Notes: a model not told the origin generated them from the sequence alone. DNA of 64,000 nucleotides from Brevundimonas sp. (GCF_013912005.1 NZ_JACESB010000010.1:1-64000), one strand, 5' to 3'. Shown: positions 1 through 9,295, counted from the stretch's first letter. Numbers and translations are program-made.

Positions 1-1026
1 GCCCTGCGCGGGGCCTACGCCGACTTCCTCGCGCGCGATCGCCACCCGGCCGCCGTCCTCTTCCTCGAGCTCGACCCGCTCTACGTCGACGTCAACGTCC
101 ACCCGGCCAAGGCCGAGGTGCGCTTCCGCGATCCCCAGCTGGTGCGCGGCCTGATCGTCGGCGCCCTGCGCCACGCCCTCGCCGCCGCCGGCCACCGCGC
201 CTCGACGACCGTCGCCGCCGACGCGCCGGCGTGGGGGCGGAATCCCGCCAGCGCGCCCGCCTTCAGCCCCTCCGCCCCCTCGGCCCAAGGCTGGTCCGGC
301 TGGCAGGGCTGGGCCGCGCCCGCCGCCGCCGCCGCCCAGGTCCTGCCGGGCCTCAACGAGCGGTCCGCCCGGGTCGAGACGCTGGAGGCCGAGCCTCCCT
401 CATCCCTCATCCCGGATCCCTCATCCCTCCCGGCCGACCTGCTCGACTATCCCCTCGGCGCCGCCCGCGCCCAGCTGCACGGCACCTACATCGTCGCCCA
501 GACCCGCGACGGCCTCGTCGTGGTCGACCAGCACGCGGCCCACGAGCGCCTCGTCTACGAGCGGATGAAGGCGCAGATGGCCGAGGGCGCCGTGACCCGC
601 CAGGCCCTGCTGACCCCCGAGGTGGTCGAGCTCGACCCCGCCGAGGCCGAGCGCGTCGCCGCCCGCGCCGACGAACTGGCCGAACTCGGCCTCGTCGTCG
701 AACAGTTCGGGTCCGGCGCCGTCCTCGTCCGCGAGACCCCCGCCCTGCTCGGCGACACGGACGTCCAGGGCCTGATCCGCGACATCGCCGACGACCTCGC
801 CGAACACGGCGCCGCCCTGTCCCTGAAGGAGCGCATGGCCGAGGTCTGCGGAACCATGGCCTGCCACGGCAGCGTCCGCGCCGGCCGGGTGCTCAGCGCT
901 CCGGAGATGAACGCCCTGCTCAGGCAGATGGAGGCGACCCCGCACTCCGGCCAGTGCAACCACGGCCGCCCGACCTATGTGGAGCTGAAGCTGGCGGATC
1001 TGGAGCGGTTGTTCGGGCGGCGGTGA
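1..1026 (+). CDS. mutL: DNA mismatch repair protein MutL, C-terminal part
   Basis: MutL couples mismatch recognition by MutS to downstream excision; versions with the endonuclease motif nick the strand themselves. The frame is open from base 1, so the start and most of the ATPase domain lie outside the window. Visible parts are the end of the transducer domain with the family motif [14 protein letters not shown] (bases 88-129), a low-complexity Ala/Pro linker to about base 420, and a C-terminal dimerization/endonuclease domain. That domain has the metal-binding motif [12 protein letters not shown], then ACHGSVRAG and CNHGRP. The motif implies a nicking MutL as in most bacteria without MutH. 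It ends in TGA at 1024-1026 and converges on the halogenase gene. Identification is firm; only completeness is limited. Confidence 0.96.
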   Translation, partial: ALRGAYADFLARDRHPAAVLFLELDPLYVDVNVHPAKAEVRFRDPQLVRGLIVGALRHALAAAGHRASTTVAADAPAWGRNPASAPAFSPSAPSAQGWSGWQGWAAPAAAAAQVLPGLNERSARVETLEAEPPSSLIPDPSSLPADLLDYPLGAARAQLHGTYIVAQTRDGLVVVDQHAAHERLVYERMKAQMAEGAVTRQALLTPEVVELDPAEAERVAARADELAELGLVVEQFGSGAVLVRETPALLGDTDVQGLIRDIADDLAEHGAALSLKERMAEVCGTMACHGSVRAGRVLSAPEMNALLRQMEATPHSGQCNHGRPTYVELKLADLERLFGRR

Positions 1027-1102
1027 GCAAGGCGCGTTGCGGCGGCTTTGCGCCAAGGGCGGACAGCGGTCCCGGCGCCTGAGGGGAACGTCGGATGCGC
1101 CC

Positions 1103-2614
1103 CTAGGCCGGCACGGGGCCAGCGGGGCAGACCCGGGCGACATAGTCGCCGTGATCCGGCATGACGGCGACGCATTTGCGGATCACCCCCTCGACATTGC
1201 CGAGGAAGGCCTCGATCTCGGCGTCGGTCTTGAGATCGACCAGGGGATCGTAGCCGCGCGGGATCACGCCCTGGCCGAGGAAGACCTGGATCCAGCTTTC
1301 CTCGGCGAACAGCTCGTCGTCCTCGCGAAAGATGCGGCCGTTGGCGGCGAACAGGTCGATCTTGCGCTGCAGGGTGTCGGGGACCTCCATGTCGCGGCAG
1401 TATCGCCAGAAGGCCGTGTCGTCCCGCGCCGTCGCCTTGTAGTGCAGGATGATGAAATCGCGGATCCGTTCGAACTCGAAGTCGGTCTGGCGATTGAACT
1501 CGGCGATGGTGGCCAGGTCGAAACCGGCGTCGGGCAGCAACCGGACCAGGCGGATGACGGCCGACTGGATCAGGTGAATGCTGGTCGACTCCAGGGGTTC
1601 GAGAAAGCCGCTGGAAAGGCCGACGGCGACGCAGTTTCGGTTCCACGTTCGCCGGCGCTTGCCGGTGACGAAGCGGAGGCGGTTCGGTTCGGCCAGTTGC
1701 GCCCCGTCGAGGTTGGCCAGCAGCAGCGCCTCGGCCTCGGCGTCGTCCATGTACCGGCTGGAGTAGACGTGGCCGTTGCCGGTGCGGTGCTGCAGCGGAA
1801 TCCGCCACTGCCAGCCGGCCGGCCGCGCCGTCGACCGGGTGTAGGGCGTGAACGGCTCGACGCGGGCGCAGGGCACGGCCATGGCGCGATCGCACGGCAG
1901 CCAGTGCGTCCAGTCCTCGTAGCCGGTCTTCATCGCCTGTTCGATGATCAGGCCGCGGAAGCCCGAGCAGTCGATGAACAGATCGGCCTCGATGACCTCG
2001 CCGTCCTCCATGGTCACCGACCGGACGAAGCCGTCCTCGCCGCCCAGGGTCACGTCGGCGACCTTGCCCTCGCGGCGCCGCACCCCCCTGCCCTCGGCGA
2101 GGCCGCGCAGGTAGCGGGCGTAGAGGCTGGCGTCGAAATGGAAGGCGTGGGCGATCTGGCCGATCGGCGAGTCGACCATCTTCGGGTCGGCCCGCATGAA
2201 TTTGTTCTCGAGGGCCGCGGCGGTGTTGATCGAGAAATTGGCGAAGTCGGAGGCGCGGCCCAGGCCCTGCATCTTCAGCCAGTACTGGTGACAGCGCAGC
2301 CACCCCAGATCGCGGCCGATCAGGCCGAAGCCGTGGATGTAGCTGCGACCCGGTTTCCACCAGTCGACGAACTGGATGCCCAGCTTGTAGCTGCCCTGGG
2401 TCTTGCGCATGAACTCGGCCTCGTCGAGGCCGAGCAGCTCATTGTATTTCTTGATGGCCGGGATGGTCGCCTCGCCGACCCCGATGATGCCGATGGCCTC
2501 GGACTCGATCAGGGTGATCTCGTAGCGGCCCTCGAAGAGCTTCGAGAACAGGGCGGCGGTCATCCAACCGGCCGTGCCGCCGCCGACGATCAGGATCTTC
2601 TTGATCTGCTGCAT
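1103..2614 (-). CDS. Flavin-dependent tryptophan halogenase family protein
   Basis: This is a 503-aa FADH2-dependent halogenase that would use halide and O2 to halogenate an indole or other aromatic. It has the FAD motif GGGTAGW (residues 11-17), the catalytic lysine in GSYKLGI (K77, aligned by eye with RebH K79), WQWRIP (268-273, the signature separating halogenases from monooxygenases) and the EPLEST segment with the second catalytic acid. All key residues are present, so an active enzyme is plausible. It is the last gene of a minus-strand unit, starting 20 bases after the GH3 stop with a good GGGGAGG ribosome site. There are no NRPS or indole biosynthesis genes nearby; the neighbours are sugar-uptake genes. 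Similar halogenases beside TonB receptors are known in Caulobacterales and Xanthomonas, and their substrates are mostly unknown. The family is certain; substrate and halide preference are not. Confidence 0.93.
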   Translation of the reverse strand: MQQIKKILIVGGGTAGWMTAALFSKLFEGRYEITLIESEAIGIIGVGEATIPAIKKYNELLGLDEAEFMRKTQGSYKLGIQFVDWWKPGRSYIHGFGLIGRDLGWLRCHQYWLKMQGLGRASDFANFSINTAAALENKFMRADPKMVDSPIGQIAHAFHFDASLYARYLRGLAEGRGVRRREGKVADVTLGGEDGFVRSVTMEDGEVIEADLFIDCSGFRGLIIEQAMKTGYEDWTHWLPCDRAMAVPCARVEPFTPYTRSTARPAGWQWRIPLQHRTGNGHVYSSRYMDDAEAEALLLANLDGAQLAEPNRLRFVTGKRRRTWNRNCVAVGLSSGFLEPLESTSIHLIQSAVIRLVRLLPDAGFDLATIAEFNRQTDFEFERIRDFIILHYKATARDDTAFWRYCRDMEVPDTLQRKIDLFAANGRIFREDDELFAEESWIQVFLGQGVIPRGYDPLVDLKTDAEIEAFLGNVEGVIRKCVAVMPDHGDYVARVCPAGPVPA

Positions 2615-2634
2615 GCCTCCCCGCCGTCGGCTCC

Positions 2635-4590
2635 CTAGGTGTCGGGACCTTCGCAGGCCGCGGGCGTCGCCGGCGCAGGCAGGCGGCCGACCGGCGCGGG
2701 CGCGGCGTAGCTGAGGCCATAGCCCCGGGGGAACTGGACCAGGTTCCCCGGACCGTCACCGGTGCTGCAGGCCGAGCCGGGCCAGGCGAAGGACAGCCGG
2801 CCGGTGAAGTCGTGGGCGCCGCCGACCAGGACATCCGCCAGCCCGGCCGCCTCGGTGCCCGGCAGGAAGGCGGCGACGAAGGCGTCCGACAGGTTGATCA
2901 GGTCGTTGGCGTAGGCCGGGCGGCCGGAATAGAGGACCGTGACCACCGGCGCTCCCTTGCCCGAGACCGCCTGCAGGGCGGCCAGGTCGGCCGGGTGCTG
3001 AAGGCTGTGCTGGACCGGCGTCGGGAAGCGGACGTCGCCGTTGTATTCGGCGTAGGGGGTCTCGCCCAGCACCGCCACCACGGCGTCGAAGTCCGACACC
3101 TCGACGCCGGAGCCGTCAGCCGAATAGACGACGTTGTCGGCGCCGAGCGCCTGGCGCAGGGCGGCCAGCAGGGTCTGGCCGGTGGCGAAGTCGGCGTTGA
3201 CGTTCTCTGTCCCCTGCCAGGTCAGCGACCAGCCGCCGGTCTGGTTGGACAGGCTGTCGGCGCTGGCCCCGACGACGAGGACCTTGCGGCCCGCCCGCAG
3301 CGGCAGGGCGGCGTTGTCGTTCTTCAGCAGGACCACCGACTTGCGCACAGCCTCGCGCGCCAGGGCGGCGGCGTTGAGCGCCTCGGCCCGGCCGGTCAGG
3401 GGGCTGGCGTCGGCCGGGCGGTCGAACAGGCCGGACCGCATCTTGACGCGCAGGATGCGGGTCACGGCGTCGTCGATGCGGGCCTCGGGGATGCGGCCCT
3501 CGCGGACGTCGGCGACGGTGTTGGCGATGAAGGCGCGCCAGTCCTCGGGCACCATGAAGACGTCGATGCCGGCGTTGACCGCCTGGGCGCAGCGGTCCTT
3601 GGCGCAACCGGCCACCTGTTCGATGCCGTTCCAGTCCGAGACCACCAGGCCGTCGAAGCCCAGCTGGTCCTTGAGCACGCCCGCGATCAGGTCGCGGTTG
3701 CCGTGCATCTTGCCGTGGTCCCGGCCGGCGGCGGTGTCGTACCAGCTGCTGTAGGAGATCATCACCGTCTGCACGTCGGCGTCGAGCGCGCCGAGATAGC
3801 CGGCGCCGTGGCGTCCCAGCAGCTCCTCGCGCGTGGCGCGGGTCTGGCCCTGGTCGACGCCGTTGAAGGTGCCGCCGTCGCCCAGATAGTGTTTCGCCGT
3901 GGCCAGGACGTCGGCGTCGCCGGTCAGCCCGCCCTGAAGCCCGCGCACCATGGCCTCGCCATAGGCGCGCACCTGGGCGGGATCGCTGGACCAGCTCTCA
4001 TAGGTGCGGCCCCAGCGGCGGTTCTCGCCCACGGCCAGGGTGGGGGCGAAGGCCCAGGTGACGCCGGTGGCGCGCACCTGCCGCGCCGTGGCCCGACCGA
4101 TCCGTTCGATCAGGTCCGGATCATGGGCGGCGCCCAGGCCGATGTTGTGCGGGAAGAGGGTGGCGCCCGAGACGTTGTTGTGCCCGTGCACGGCGTCCGT
4201 GCCCCAGAGCAGCGGGATCTTCACCGTCATGTCCGTGGCGAGGGCCGCCTCGGCATAGGCGTCGGCCCAGGCCGCCCAGTCCGCGACGGTCGAGCGCTTG
4301 TCCATCTCCGGCCAGGCGCCGCCGCCGTTCAGCACCGTGCCGATGTAGTATTGGCGCACCTCGTCCGGGGTGATGTAGCGGACGTCCGGCTGGGTCATCT
4401 GCCCGACCTTCTGCTCCAGCGTCATGCCGGCGACGATGGCGGCGATGCGCCGCTCCATCGCCGGGTCGAGCGCCGGGGACGCCGCCACCGCCGCCGGAGT
4501 TACATGGGCGGACGCCGGAATCAGGGCTGTGGGGGCGCAACCGGCCAGCAGCAGGAGCGAAAGCGAGAGCTTCAGGACGGGGCGCTTCAT
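2635..4590 (-). CDS. Glycoside hydrolase family 3 lipoprotein (beta-glucosidase/exo-glucanase)
   Basis: A 651-aa GH3 enzyme that releases glucose from beta-glucans or oligosaccharides, probably anchored to a membrane facing the periplasm or outside. The start chosen at 4590 gives a lipoprotein signal ending in LLLAGC (C18); a longer reading to 4659 adds a basic tail with no signal character. The (beta/alpha)8 domain carries LLWGTDAVHG, KHYLGDGGT and the nucleophile in VVSDWNGI (D319), followed by the alpha/beta sandwich domain (KSVVLLKNDNAALPL). The length fits ExoP/Cellvibrio-type GH3 exo-enzymes. It lies 108 bases downstream of the TonB receptor and 20 bases upstream of the halogenase. Substrate linkage cannot be read from sequence; with the GH30 gene nearby, a beta-1,3/1,6-glucan is the best guess. 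Confidence 0.92.
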   Translation of the reverse strand: MKRPVLKLSLSLLLLAGCAPTALIPASAHVTPAAVAASPALDPAMERRIAAIVAGMTLEQKVGQMTQPDVRYITPDEVRQYYIGTVLNGGGAWPEMDKRSTVADWAAWADAYAEAALATDMTVKIPLLWGTDAVHGHNNVSGATLFPHNIGLGAAHDPDLIERIGRATARQVRATGVTWAFAPTLAVGENRRWGRTYESWSSDPAQVRAYGEAMVRGLQGGLTGDADVLATAKHYLGDGGTFNGVDQGQTRATREELLGRHGAGYLGALDADVQTVMISYSSWYDTAAGRDHGKMHGNRDLIAGVLKDQLGFDGLVVSDWNGIEQVAGCAKDRCAQAVNAGIDVFMVPEDWRAFIANTVADVREGRIPEARIDDAVTRILRVKMRSGLFDRPADASPLTGRAEALNAAALAREAVRKSVVLLKNDNAALPLRAGRKVLVVGASADSLSNQTGGWSLTWQGTENVNADFATGQTLLAALRQALGADNVVYSADGSGVEVSDFDAVVAVLGETPYAEYNGDVRFPTPVQHSLQHPADLAALQAVSGKGAPVVTVLYSGRPAYANDLINLSDAFVAAFLPGTEAAGLADVLVGGAHDFTGRLSFAWPGSACSTGDGPGNLVQFPRGYGLSYAAPAPVGRLPAPATPAACEGPDT

Positions 4591-4623
4591 ACGTCTACTC
4601 GACTGCACACGGGGGGAGGAAGG

Positions 4624-4664
4624 CCGCCGTGGCGCGGGGCGACGAGGCGCCCCGTCCACGGCGG
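4624..4664 (-). promoter_or_regulatory. Long hairpin between receptor and GH3 genes
   Basis: The receptor-GH3 gap holds a nested inverted repeat: outer arms CCGCCGTGG (4624-4632) and CCACGGCGG (4656-4664), inner arms GGGGCG (4636-4641) and CGCCCC (4648-4653) around a 6-base loop. No T-run follows, so it is not a standard intrinsic terminator. In an operon this position suits a structure that protects the 3' end of the receptor mRNA, or partly stops transcription, so that receptor exceeds enzyme. That role is inferred. Confidence 0.5.
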
Positions 4665-4698
4665 GTCAGGTTCGGCGCGTCGGAAGGCGCGCCGGCGG

Positions 4699-7575
4699 TC
4701 AGAACCGGTAGTTGACGCCGAACAGGAACTGGCGGCCGTACTCCTCGTAGGTTTCCGGCAGGAAGCTTCCGTCCGCGGTGGTGGTGCCGCCGCCGTCGAT
4801 GCCGAGGCGCGTCCGGTACGGCGAGTTGGTCAGGTTGTTGACCTGGAACAGCACGCCCAGGCCTTCCAGCCGACCGTCTTCGAAGGTGTAGCCGATCTGG
4901 GCGTCGATCTGCTCGTCGTCCATGATCTCGGTCTGGCCGCGGGTGGCGAACAGCTGCACCACCTCGCCCTTGAAGGCTTCGCGGAAGCGTTTGCTGATGC
5001 GCGCCTGGAAGCCGCCGCGCTCATAGTAGGCGGTCATGTTGTAGACCATGCCGGACAGGCCCGGGATGCGGACCGGGGACCCGTCCGGACTGGGGTTCAG
5101 GTCGGATTCCGTGAACGAGACGCTGCCCAGTACGCCGAAGCCGTCCAGGGGCTCCCAGACCGTGCCGAAGTTCAGGGCGCCGCTGATCTCGATCCCCTGG
5201 ATCGTGCCGCCGTCGCCGTTCGCCGGCAGGGTGATCTGACCGATCGGGCTGATCGTCACGCCCGGCGGGATCTGGCTGGCTCCCGAAGGCAGGGGAATGC
5301 CCGTGAAGTCAAAGGTGCCGGACTGCTGGTAGATGTAGCTGTCCAGCTCCTTGTAGAAGCCGGCGATCGACAGATAGGTCGTCGGGTCGACGTACCATTC
5401 ATAGGCCAGGTCGAAGGCGGTGGCGCGCCATGGCTCGAGGTTCGGATTGCCGCCGCTGGCCGACCACGGGTTGACTGTGGCCCCGGGCGGGCAGGGCTGG
5501 GCCCCGCTGCAGACCAGCGCATTGAAGCCGGGCGTGACGTTGGCGCGCATCTCGTCCATGCGCGGCCGGGCCATGGTCTTGGACGCCGCGAAACGGATGC
5601 GGTGACCGCCGCCCAGATCATAGATCATGTTCAGGCTGGGCAGGATGTCCGTATAGTCCTCGCCGTCGGTGATGGAGATCGGCACGATCGGCTGGCCCTG
5701 CTCGGTGCCGTTGATGATCACGCCGGTCGATTCCTGCGACTGCTGGACGATCTGCAGGCCGAAATTGCCCCGGACGGCGCCCTTCTCGAACTCGGCCCGC
5801 GCGAACCAGGTGATGACCTCTTCCTCGATGTCCCAGTTCTTGTCGAAGAAGTTGGCGTCGAGGATCGGGGCGCGGTCGTAATAGACGTCCAGCGCCCGGG
5901 TCAGATCGACGCTCAGTACCTCCCCGAATCCGGCGAAGTCCAGCGACGTGGGCTCCACCAGGTACTGCGCATCGACCAGCACCTGCTGACGCCCGTTCTT
6001 GAGGAACAGATCGAAGTCGTCGACGCGCTTGGTCTTGTTGCGGTTGGCCAGGTTCACGCCGGCGCTGACGGTGTGAATGATCCCGGAGAGGTCGCGTTCG
6101 AACTTCAGGTCGGCGGAATAGATCCGCTCCTCCACGTCGGGGAAGCGGATGGCGCCGTCGTGACCCCAGCCGCCCCAGGGCGCGCGGTCGCCCAGCGAGA
6201 CCTGGGAGGCGTCGGCGTAGTTCAGGCCTTCGCTGTAGGTCGGATAGCCGTCGTCATTGACCTCGAAGGTGATGGTGTCGAGCGTCCGCCCCCCGCCCTG
6301 CGGTCCCAGGCCGTAGCCGGCGTAGGTCTCGAGGATCTGCTCGCGCCGCTGGTTGGTCGAGTACGACAGGTCAGCCTCGAACCGGGTCCGCTCGTCGATC
6401 TCGTATTCGGTGTTCAGCCCGGCCGAGAACAGCTCGTCCTCGCGGGTGTTGTAGTCGTTGCGGATGATCGGGACGCCGCCGTTCAGCGTGCCGCTGCGGG
6501 CGAACAGCGAACCGCCGCGATCCTCGGTCTCGACATTGGTGAAATAGGCGCTGTCGGCCCAGGCGTTGGAGAACCACTGCGCGCCGCGCATGGTCTCTTC
6601 CTGGTCGAATTTCGAATAGTAGAGGTCGAGGGTCGAATGCAGGCGGTCGTTCGGCCGCCATTCGAGGATGCCGATCACCGCATCGCGCTTGTTGAGGCGC
6701 GAGGTCGCGAACAGCTCCTGGCCGTTCAGGATCAGGGCGTCGTCGGCGCTGTCCGGGGTCACCGATTCCGGCGAGCAGGGATTGGCCGGGGTCGGCTCGC
6801 ACACGCCGCCGAAGGCTTCGTAGCCGTAGGCCTTGTAGTGCCGGTTCTGGGACGGGGAATTGAGGTGGGCGTAGCCAAGCGCCAGGCCCAGGGTGTCATC
6901 CGCGAACTGGTTGATATAGCTGATCGAGAAACGGCCGCCGAAATTGTCGACGTCGTCATTCAGGCTGCTCCCCTCGACCGTCTCGCCGCGCAGGTTCACC
7001 GCGGTGGCCCGGCGGCCGAATTCGAGCGGGCGAACCGTGCGCAGGTCGGCGGTGCCCGACAGGCCCATGCCGGAAATCTCGGCGTCCGGCGTCTTGTAGA
7101 TGACCACGCCGGACAGCAGCTCGGACGGATACTGGTCGAACTCGACCGCCCGGTTGTCGCCTGAACTGGCCTGCTGGCGGCCGTTCAGCAGGGTGGTGGT
7201 GAAGTCGGGCGCGAGACCGCGAATGGAGATCACCTGGGCGCGGCCGTTGACGCGCTGGGCGGCGAGGCCGGGCAGGCGGGCGATCGACTCGGCGATCGAG
7301 ACGTCCGGCAGCTTGCCGATATCCTCGGCCGAGACGGCCTCGACGATCGAGGTCTCGTTGCGCTTGATGCTGATCGAGTCCGCCAGACCGCGACGCAGGC
7401 CGGTGACGATGACCTCGTCAATCTCCGTGACCGGCTCATCCTGACCGCCGGTCGGATCCTGTGCGACCGCGACGCCCGGCGCAGCCAGCGCCAGGGCGAG
7501 AGCGGACACTGTCAGACAAAGCCGTGACGGCGAGACGGCGCCGAATCCCCGAGCGGCTGCGAACTGGCTCCGCAT
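4699..7575 (-). CDS. TonB-dependent outer-membrane receptor (carbohydrate type)
   Basis: A 958-aa TonB-dependent transporter for energized import across the outer membrane. The start at 7575 follows an AGGGGG ribosome site and gives a Sec signal (ALALALAAPGVAVAQ, mature from about residue 41). A TonB-box-like segment, IDEVIVTG, comes next, followed by the plug domain (SIKRNETSIVEAVSAEDIGKLPD, in full family style, then VNGRAQVISIRGL) and a long beta-barrel ending in FGVNYRF with the terminal Phe needed for barrel assembly. The plug type is that of the large Caulobacter/Xanthomonas receptors linked to plant sugars. A LacI-type palindrome lies 84 bases upstream, so expression is probably induced by the imported sugar. 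The ligand is unknown; flanking GH30 and GH3 genes suggest beta-glucan oligosaccharides. Confidence 0.94.
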   Translation of the reverse strand: MRSQFAAARGFGAVSPSRLCLTVSALALALAAPGVAVAQDPTGGQDEPVTEIDEVIVTGLRRGLADSISIKRNETSIVEAVSAEDIGKLPDVSIAESIARLPGLAAQRVNGRAQVISIRGLAPDFTTTLLNGRQQASSGDNRAVEFDQYPSELLSGVVIYKTPDAEISGMGLSGTADLRTVRPLEFGRRATAVNLRGETVEGSSLNDDVDNFGGRFSISYINQFADDTLGLALGYAHLNSPSQNRHYKAYGYEAFGGVCEPTPANPCSPESVTPDSADDALILNGQELFATSRLNKRDAVIGILEWRPNDRLHSTLDLYYSKFDQEETMRGAQWFSNAWADSAYFTNVETEDRGGSLFARSGTLNGGVPIIRNDYNTREDELFSAGLNTEYEIDERTRFEADLSYSTNQRREQILETYAGYGLGPQGGGRTLDTITFEVNDDGYPTYSEGLNYADASQVSLGDRAPWGGWGHDGAIRFPDVEERIYSADLKFERDLSGIIHTVSAGVNLANRNKTKRVDDFDLFLKNGRQQVLVDAQYLVEPTSLDFAGFGEVLSVDLTRALDVYYDRAPILDANFFDKNWDIEEEVITWFARAEFEKGAVRGNFGLQIVQQSQESTGVIINGTEQGQPIVPISITDGEDYTDILPSLNMIYDLGGGHRIRFAASKTMARPRMDEMRANVTPGFNALVCSGAQPCPPGATVNPWSASGGNPNLEPWRATAFDLAYEWYVDPTTYLSIAGFYKELDSYIYQQSGTFDFTGIPLPSGASQIPPGVTISPIGQITLPANGDGGTIQGIEISGALNFGTVWEPLDGFGVLGSVSFTESDLNPSPDGSPVRIPGLSGMVYNMTAYYERGGFQARISKRFREAFKGEVVQLFATRGQTEIMDDEQIDAQIGYTFEDGRLEGLGVLFQVNNLTNSPYRTRLGIDGGGTTTADGSFLPETYEEYGRQFLFGVNYRF

Positions 7576-7658
7576 GAATACCCCCTGTTGTTTCCCCGGC
7601 GTGGACCCTTGAGCCGCACGTCCCTTTTTGTTTCGCCGCCGATCCGCCAAGGACGGAG

Positions 7659-7674
7659 TTGGAAGCGCTTCCAA
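7659..7674. promoter_or_regulatory. LacI-type operator upstream of the TonB receptor
   Basis: A perfect 16-bp palindrome, TTGGAAGCGCTTCCAA, with a central CG as usual for LacI/GalR operators, lies 84 bases before the receptor start. The identical 16-mer occurs only once more in the window by eye (9273-9288), upstream of the GH30 gene and beside the lacI-type gene. Confidence 0.85.
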
Positions 7675-7767
7675 CGGGTAACCGAATTGACTGTGCGGCG
7701 CAATCCGAATCCCGGTTCTGCAGATCACGCCCTGCAACAACCGGCGGGGCGAGACGCGCCGGGCCCG

Positions 7768-9204
7768 TCAGTCGAGCGCTTTCCAGACGTAGGTAGCGGC
7801 GGTCTGCGGCGGCAGTTCGGCGGCGGCGCCCTGATCGCCCTCGCGGATTTCGAACGCGACCCGCTCGGTCCCTTCGTTGAGGACGATCAGCGCCCGCTCG
7901 CCGTCAGGATTGACGAAGGCCACAGCCTGCAGGCCCCCGGTCACGGCCGAGGCCACGCGCCGTGCGCCGGGGCGAACGAAGCGGCTGGCGTGGCCGAAGG
8001 CGTAGTATTCCTGGTTCCGCCTGACCTCGCCGGTGCGGCTGTCGATGGTGACCACGCCCCGGCAGTCGCCGCAGCCGCCCGCATGGGGCCCGTAGTTCTC
8101 GTCAAGGGCCAGATTCCACATCAGCACGCCGCGCGCCCAGTGTCCGGTCGACCCGATGATCAGGGTCTTCATCGTCCAGGTGAAGCTGTCGGCGAAGGCG
8201 GGAGTCCATTCGCCGCCCGAGCATTCGGTGAAGAAGACGTCCTTGTCCGGCCAGGCGTCGCGGACATGGCTCTGGGCCGCGACGTCGCCGGCGTAGCAGT
8301 GCCAGGCGACGCCGGCGACGAACTCGCGGGCCCGCCCGTCGGCCAGCACGGTCAGGGGCTGTTGCGGCTGATCCCAGTTGTGGTCCCAGTCGAGAATCCG
8401 GGTTTCGACGCCGGCGCTCCGCAGCAGGGGCCCGAGGTGTCCGCCCACGAACTCGGCCCGACCCTCCGGTCCCCAGCGCATGCCGGGGTAGCTGTCCGGC
8501 TCGAAGTCGGGCTCGTTCTGGATGCTGAGATAGTCCGTGGGCACGCCGTGCGCCGCCGCCGAGTCGATATAGCGGCGGAAATACTGGGCGTAGACCGGAT
8601 AGAATTCCTTCTTCAGCTGGCCCTGGATCATCGATCCGGTCGTCTTCATCCAGCCCGGCGCGCTCCACGGCGAAGCCATCACCTTGAGGTCGGGATTGAT
8701 CGCGATCGCGGCGCGAACCGTCGGGAAGACGTACTCTTCCATTCGCGCCGTCGAGAAGGTCGCCAGGGTCGGGTCCGGCGTGTCGGCGAGGCTGTAATGG
8801 TCCAGCGAGAAGTCCGAGGCGCCGATGGTCACTCGGGTGAAGCTGAACCCGAGTCCGCCCTCCTCCCGGCCGAACAGTTCGTGCAGCAGGGCGTCGCGCC
8901 GGTCGGGGTCCAGCCGCGTCTGGATCAGCCAGGCCGAGGCGTCGGTGATCGCCGCGCCGAAGCCGACCATCTCCTGAAACGGACGGCGCGGATCCACGAC
9001 GACGGCGGCGCCTTCCGCACCCGGAGACGCCGCGAAGCGCAGCGGGGCCTGTTCCGACAACAACCGGCTGCGATCGCCGGAGGTCATCCAGACCCGGGCG
9101 GACGGCTCCGCCGCAGCGCTGGCGCAGGCCGTCATCCCCAGGGTCGCGACAACCGCGCCTGCAACCAGCGTCCGGCGCGCGAGCGATGCCATGCGCTTCG
9201 TCAT
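7768..9204 (-). CDS. Glycoside hydrolase family 30 protein (beta-glucanase/glucosylceramidase type)
   Basis: A 478-aa clan GH-A retaining hydrolase. The start at 9204 follows GGAGGAGGC; the N-terminus is a signal with a Cys at residue 27 (LGMTAC), so a lipoprotein is likely although the lipobox is imperfect. GH30 marks are GFGAAITDASAWL near residue 82, the acid/base in SIQNEPD (E231) and the nucleophile in FFTECSGG (E327), with a C-terminal beta-domain closing the protein. GH30 enzymes act on glucosylceramide, beta-1,6-glucan or xylan; subfamily cannot be fixed by eye, and beta-1,6-glucanase fits the GH3 partner best. It is followed by 192 bases containing the receptor's operator, and preceded by its own copy of that operator. 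Confidence 0.92.
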   Translation of the reverse strand: MTKRMASLARRTLVAGAVVATLGMTACASAAAEPSARVWMTSGDRSRLLSEQAPLRFAASPGAEGAAVVVDPRRPFQEMVGFGAAITDASAWLIQTRLDPDRRDALLHELFGREEGGLGFSFTRVTIGASDFSLDHYSLADTPDPTLATFSTARMEEYVFPTVRAAIAINPDLKVMASPWSAPGWMKTTGSMIQGQLKKEFYPVYAQYFRRYIDSAAAHGVPTDYLSIQNEPDFEPDSYPGMRWGPEGRAEFVGGHLGPLLRSAGVETRILDWDHNWDQPQQPLTVLADGRAREFVAGVAWHCYAGDVAAQSHVRDAWPDKDVFFTECSGGEWTPAFADSFTWTMKTLIIGSTGHWARGVLMWNLALDENYGPHAGGCGDCRGVVTIDSRTGEVRRNQEYYAFGHASRFVRPGARRVASAVTGGLQAVAFVNPDGERALIVLNEGTERVAFEIREGDQGAAAELPPQTAATYVWKALD

Positions 9205-9265
9205 GGGCCTGCCTCCTCCGTTGATCGGTCGCTCCGGCCTTGCGGCGGCGACCGTTGATCCGTCG

Positions 9266-9295
9266 CTTCCTGTTGGAAGCGCTTCCAATAGGAAG
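9266..9295. promoter_or_regulatory. LacI-type operator upstream of the GH30 gene
   Basis: The same 16-bp palindrome as at 7659-7674 sits at 9273-9288. Here it is extended by CTTCCT on the left (9266-9271) and AGGAAG on the right (9290-9295), making a 30-bp inverted repeat broken by one unpaired position (9272/9289). It lies 69 bases before the GH30 start and 17 bases past the end of the regulator gene. Confidence 0.85.

Noticed and set aside
2812-7164. A very long open frame on the plus strand opposite the GH3 and receptor genes
   Set aside because: High GC keeps antisense frames open. Its product is low-complexity Val/Gly/Ala/Asp with no motif, while the minus-strand frames give complete families.
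7741-7767. Weak hairpin after the GH30 stop (CCGGCG/CGCCGG) as a terminator
   Set aside because: A 6-bp stem with a large loop and only TTGTTG after it is too weak to call.
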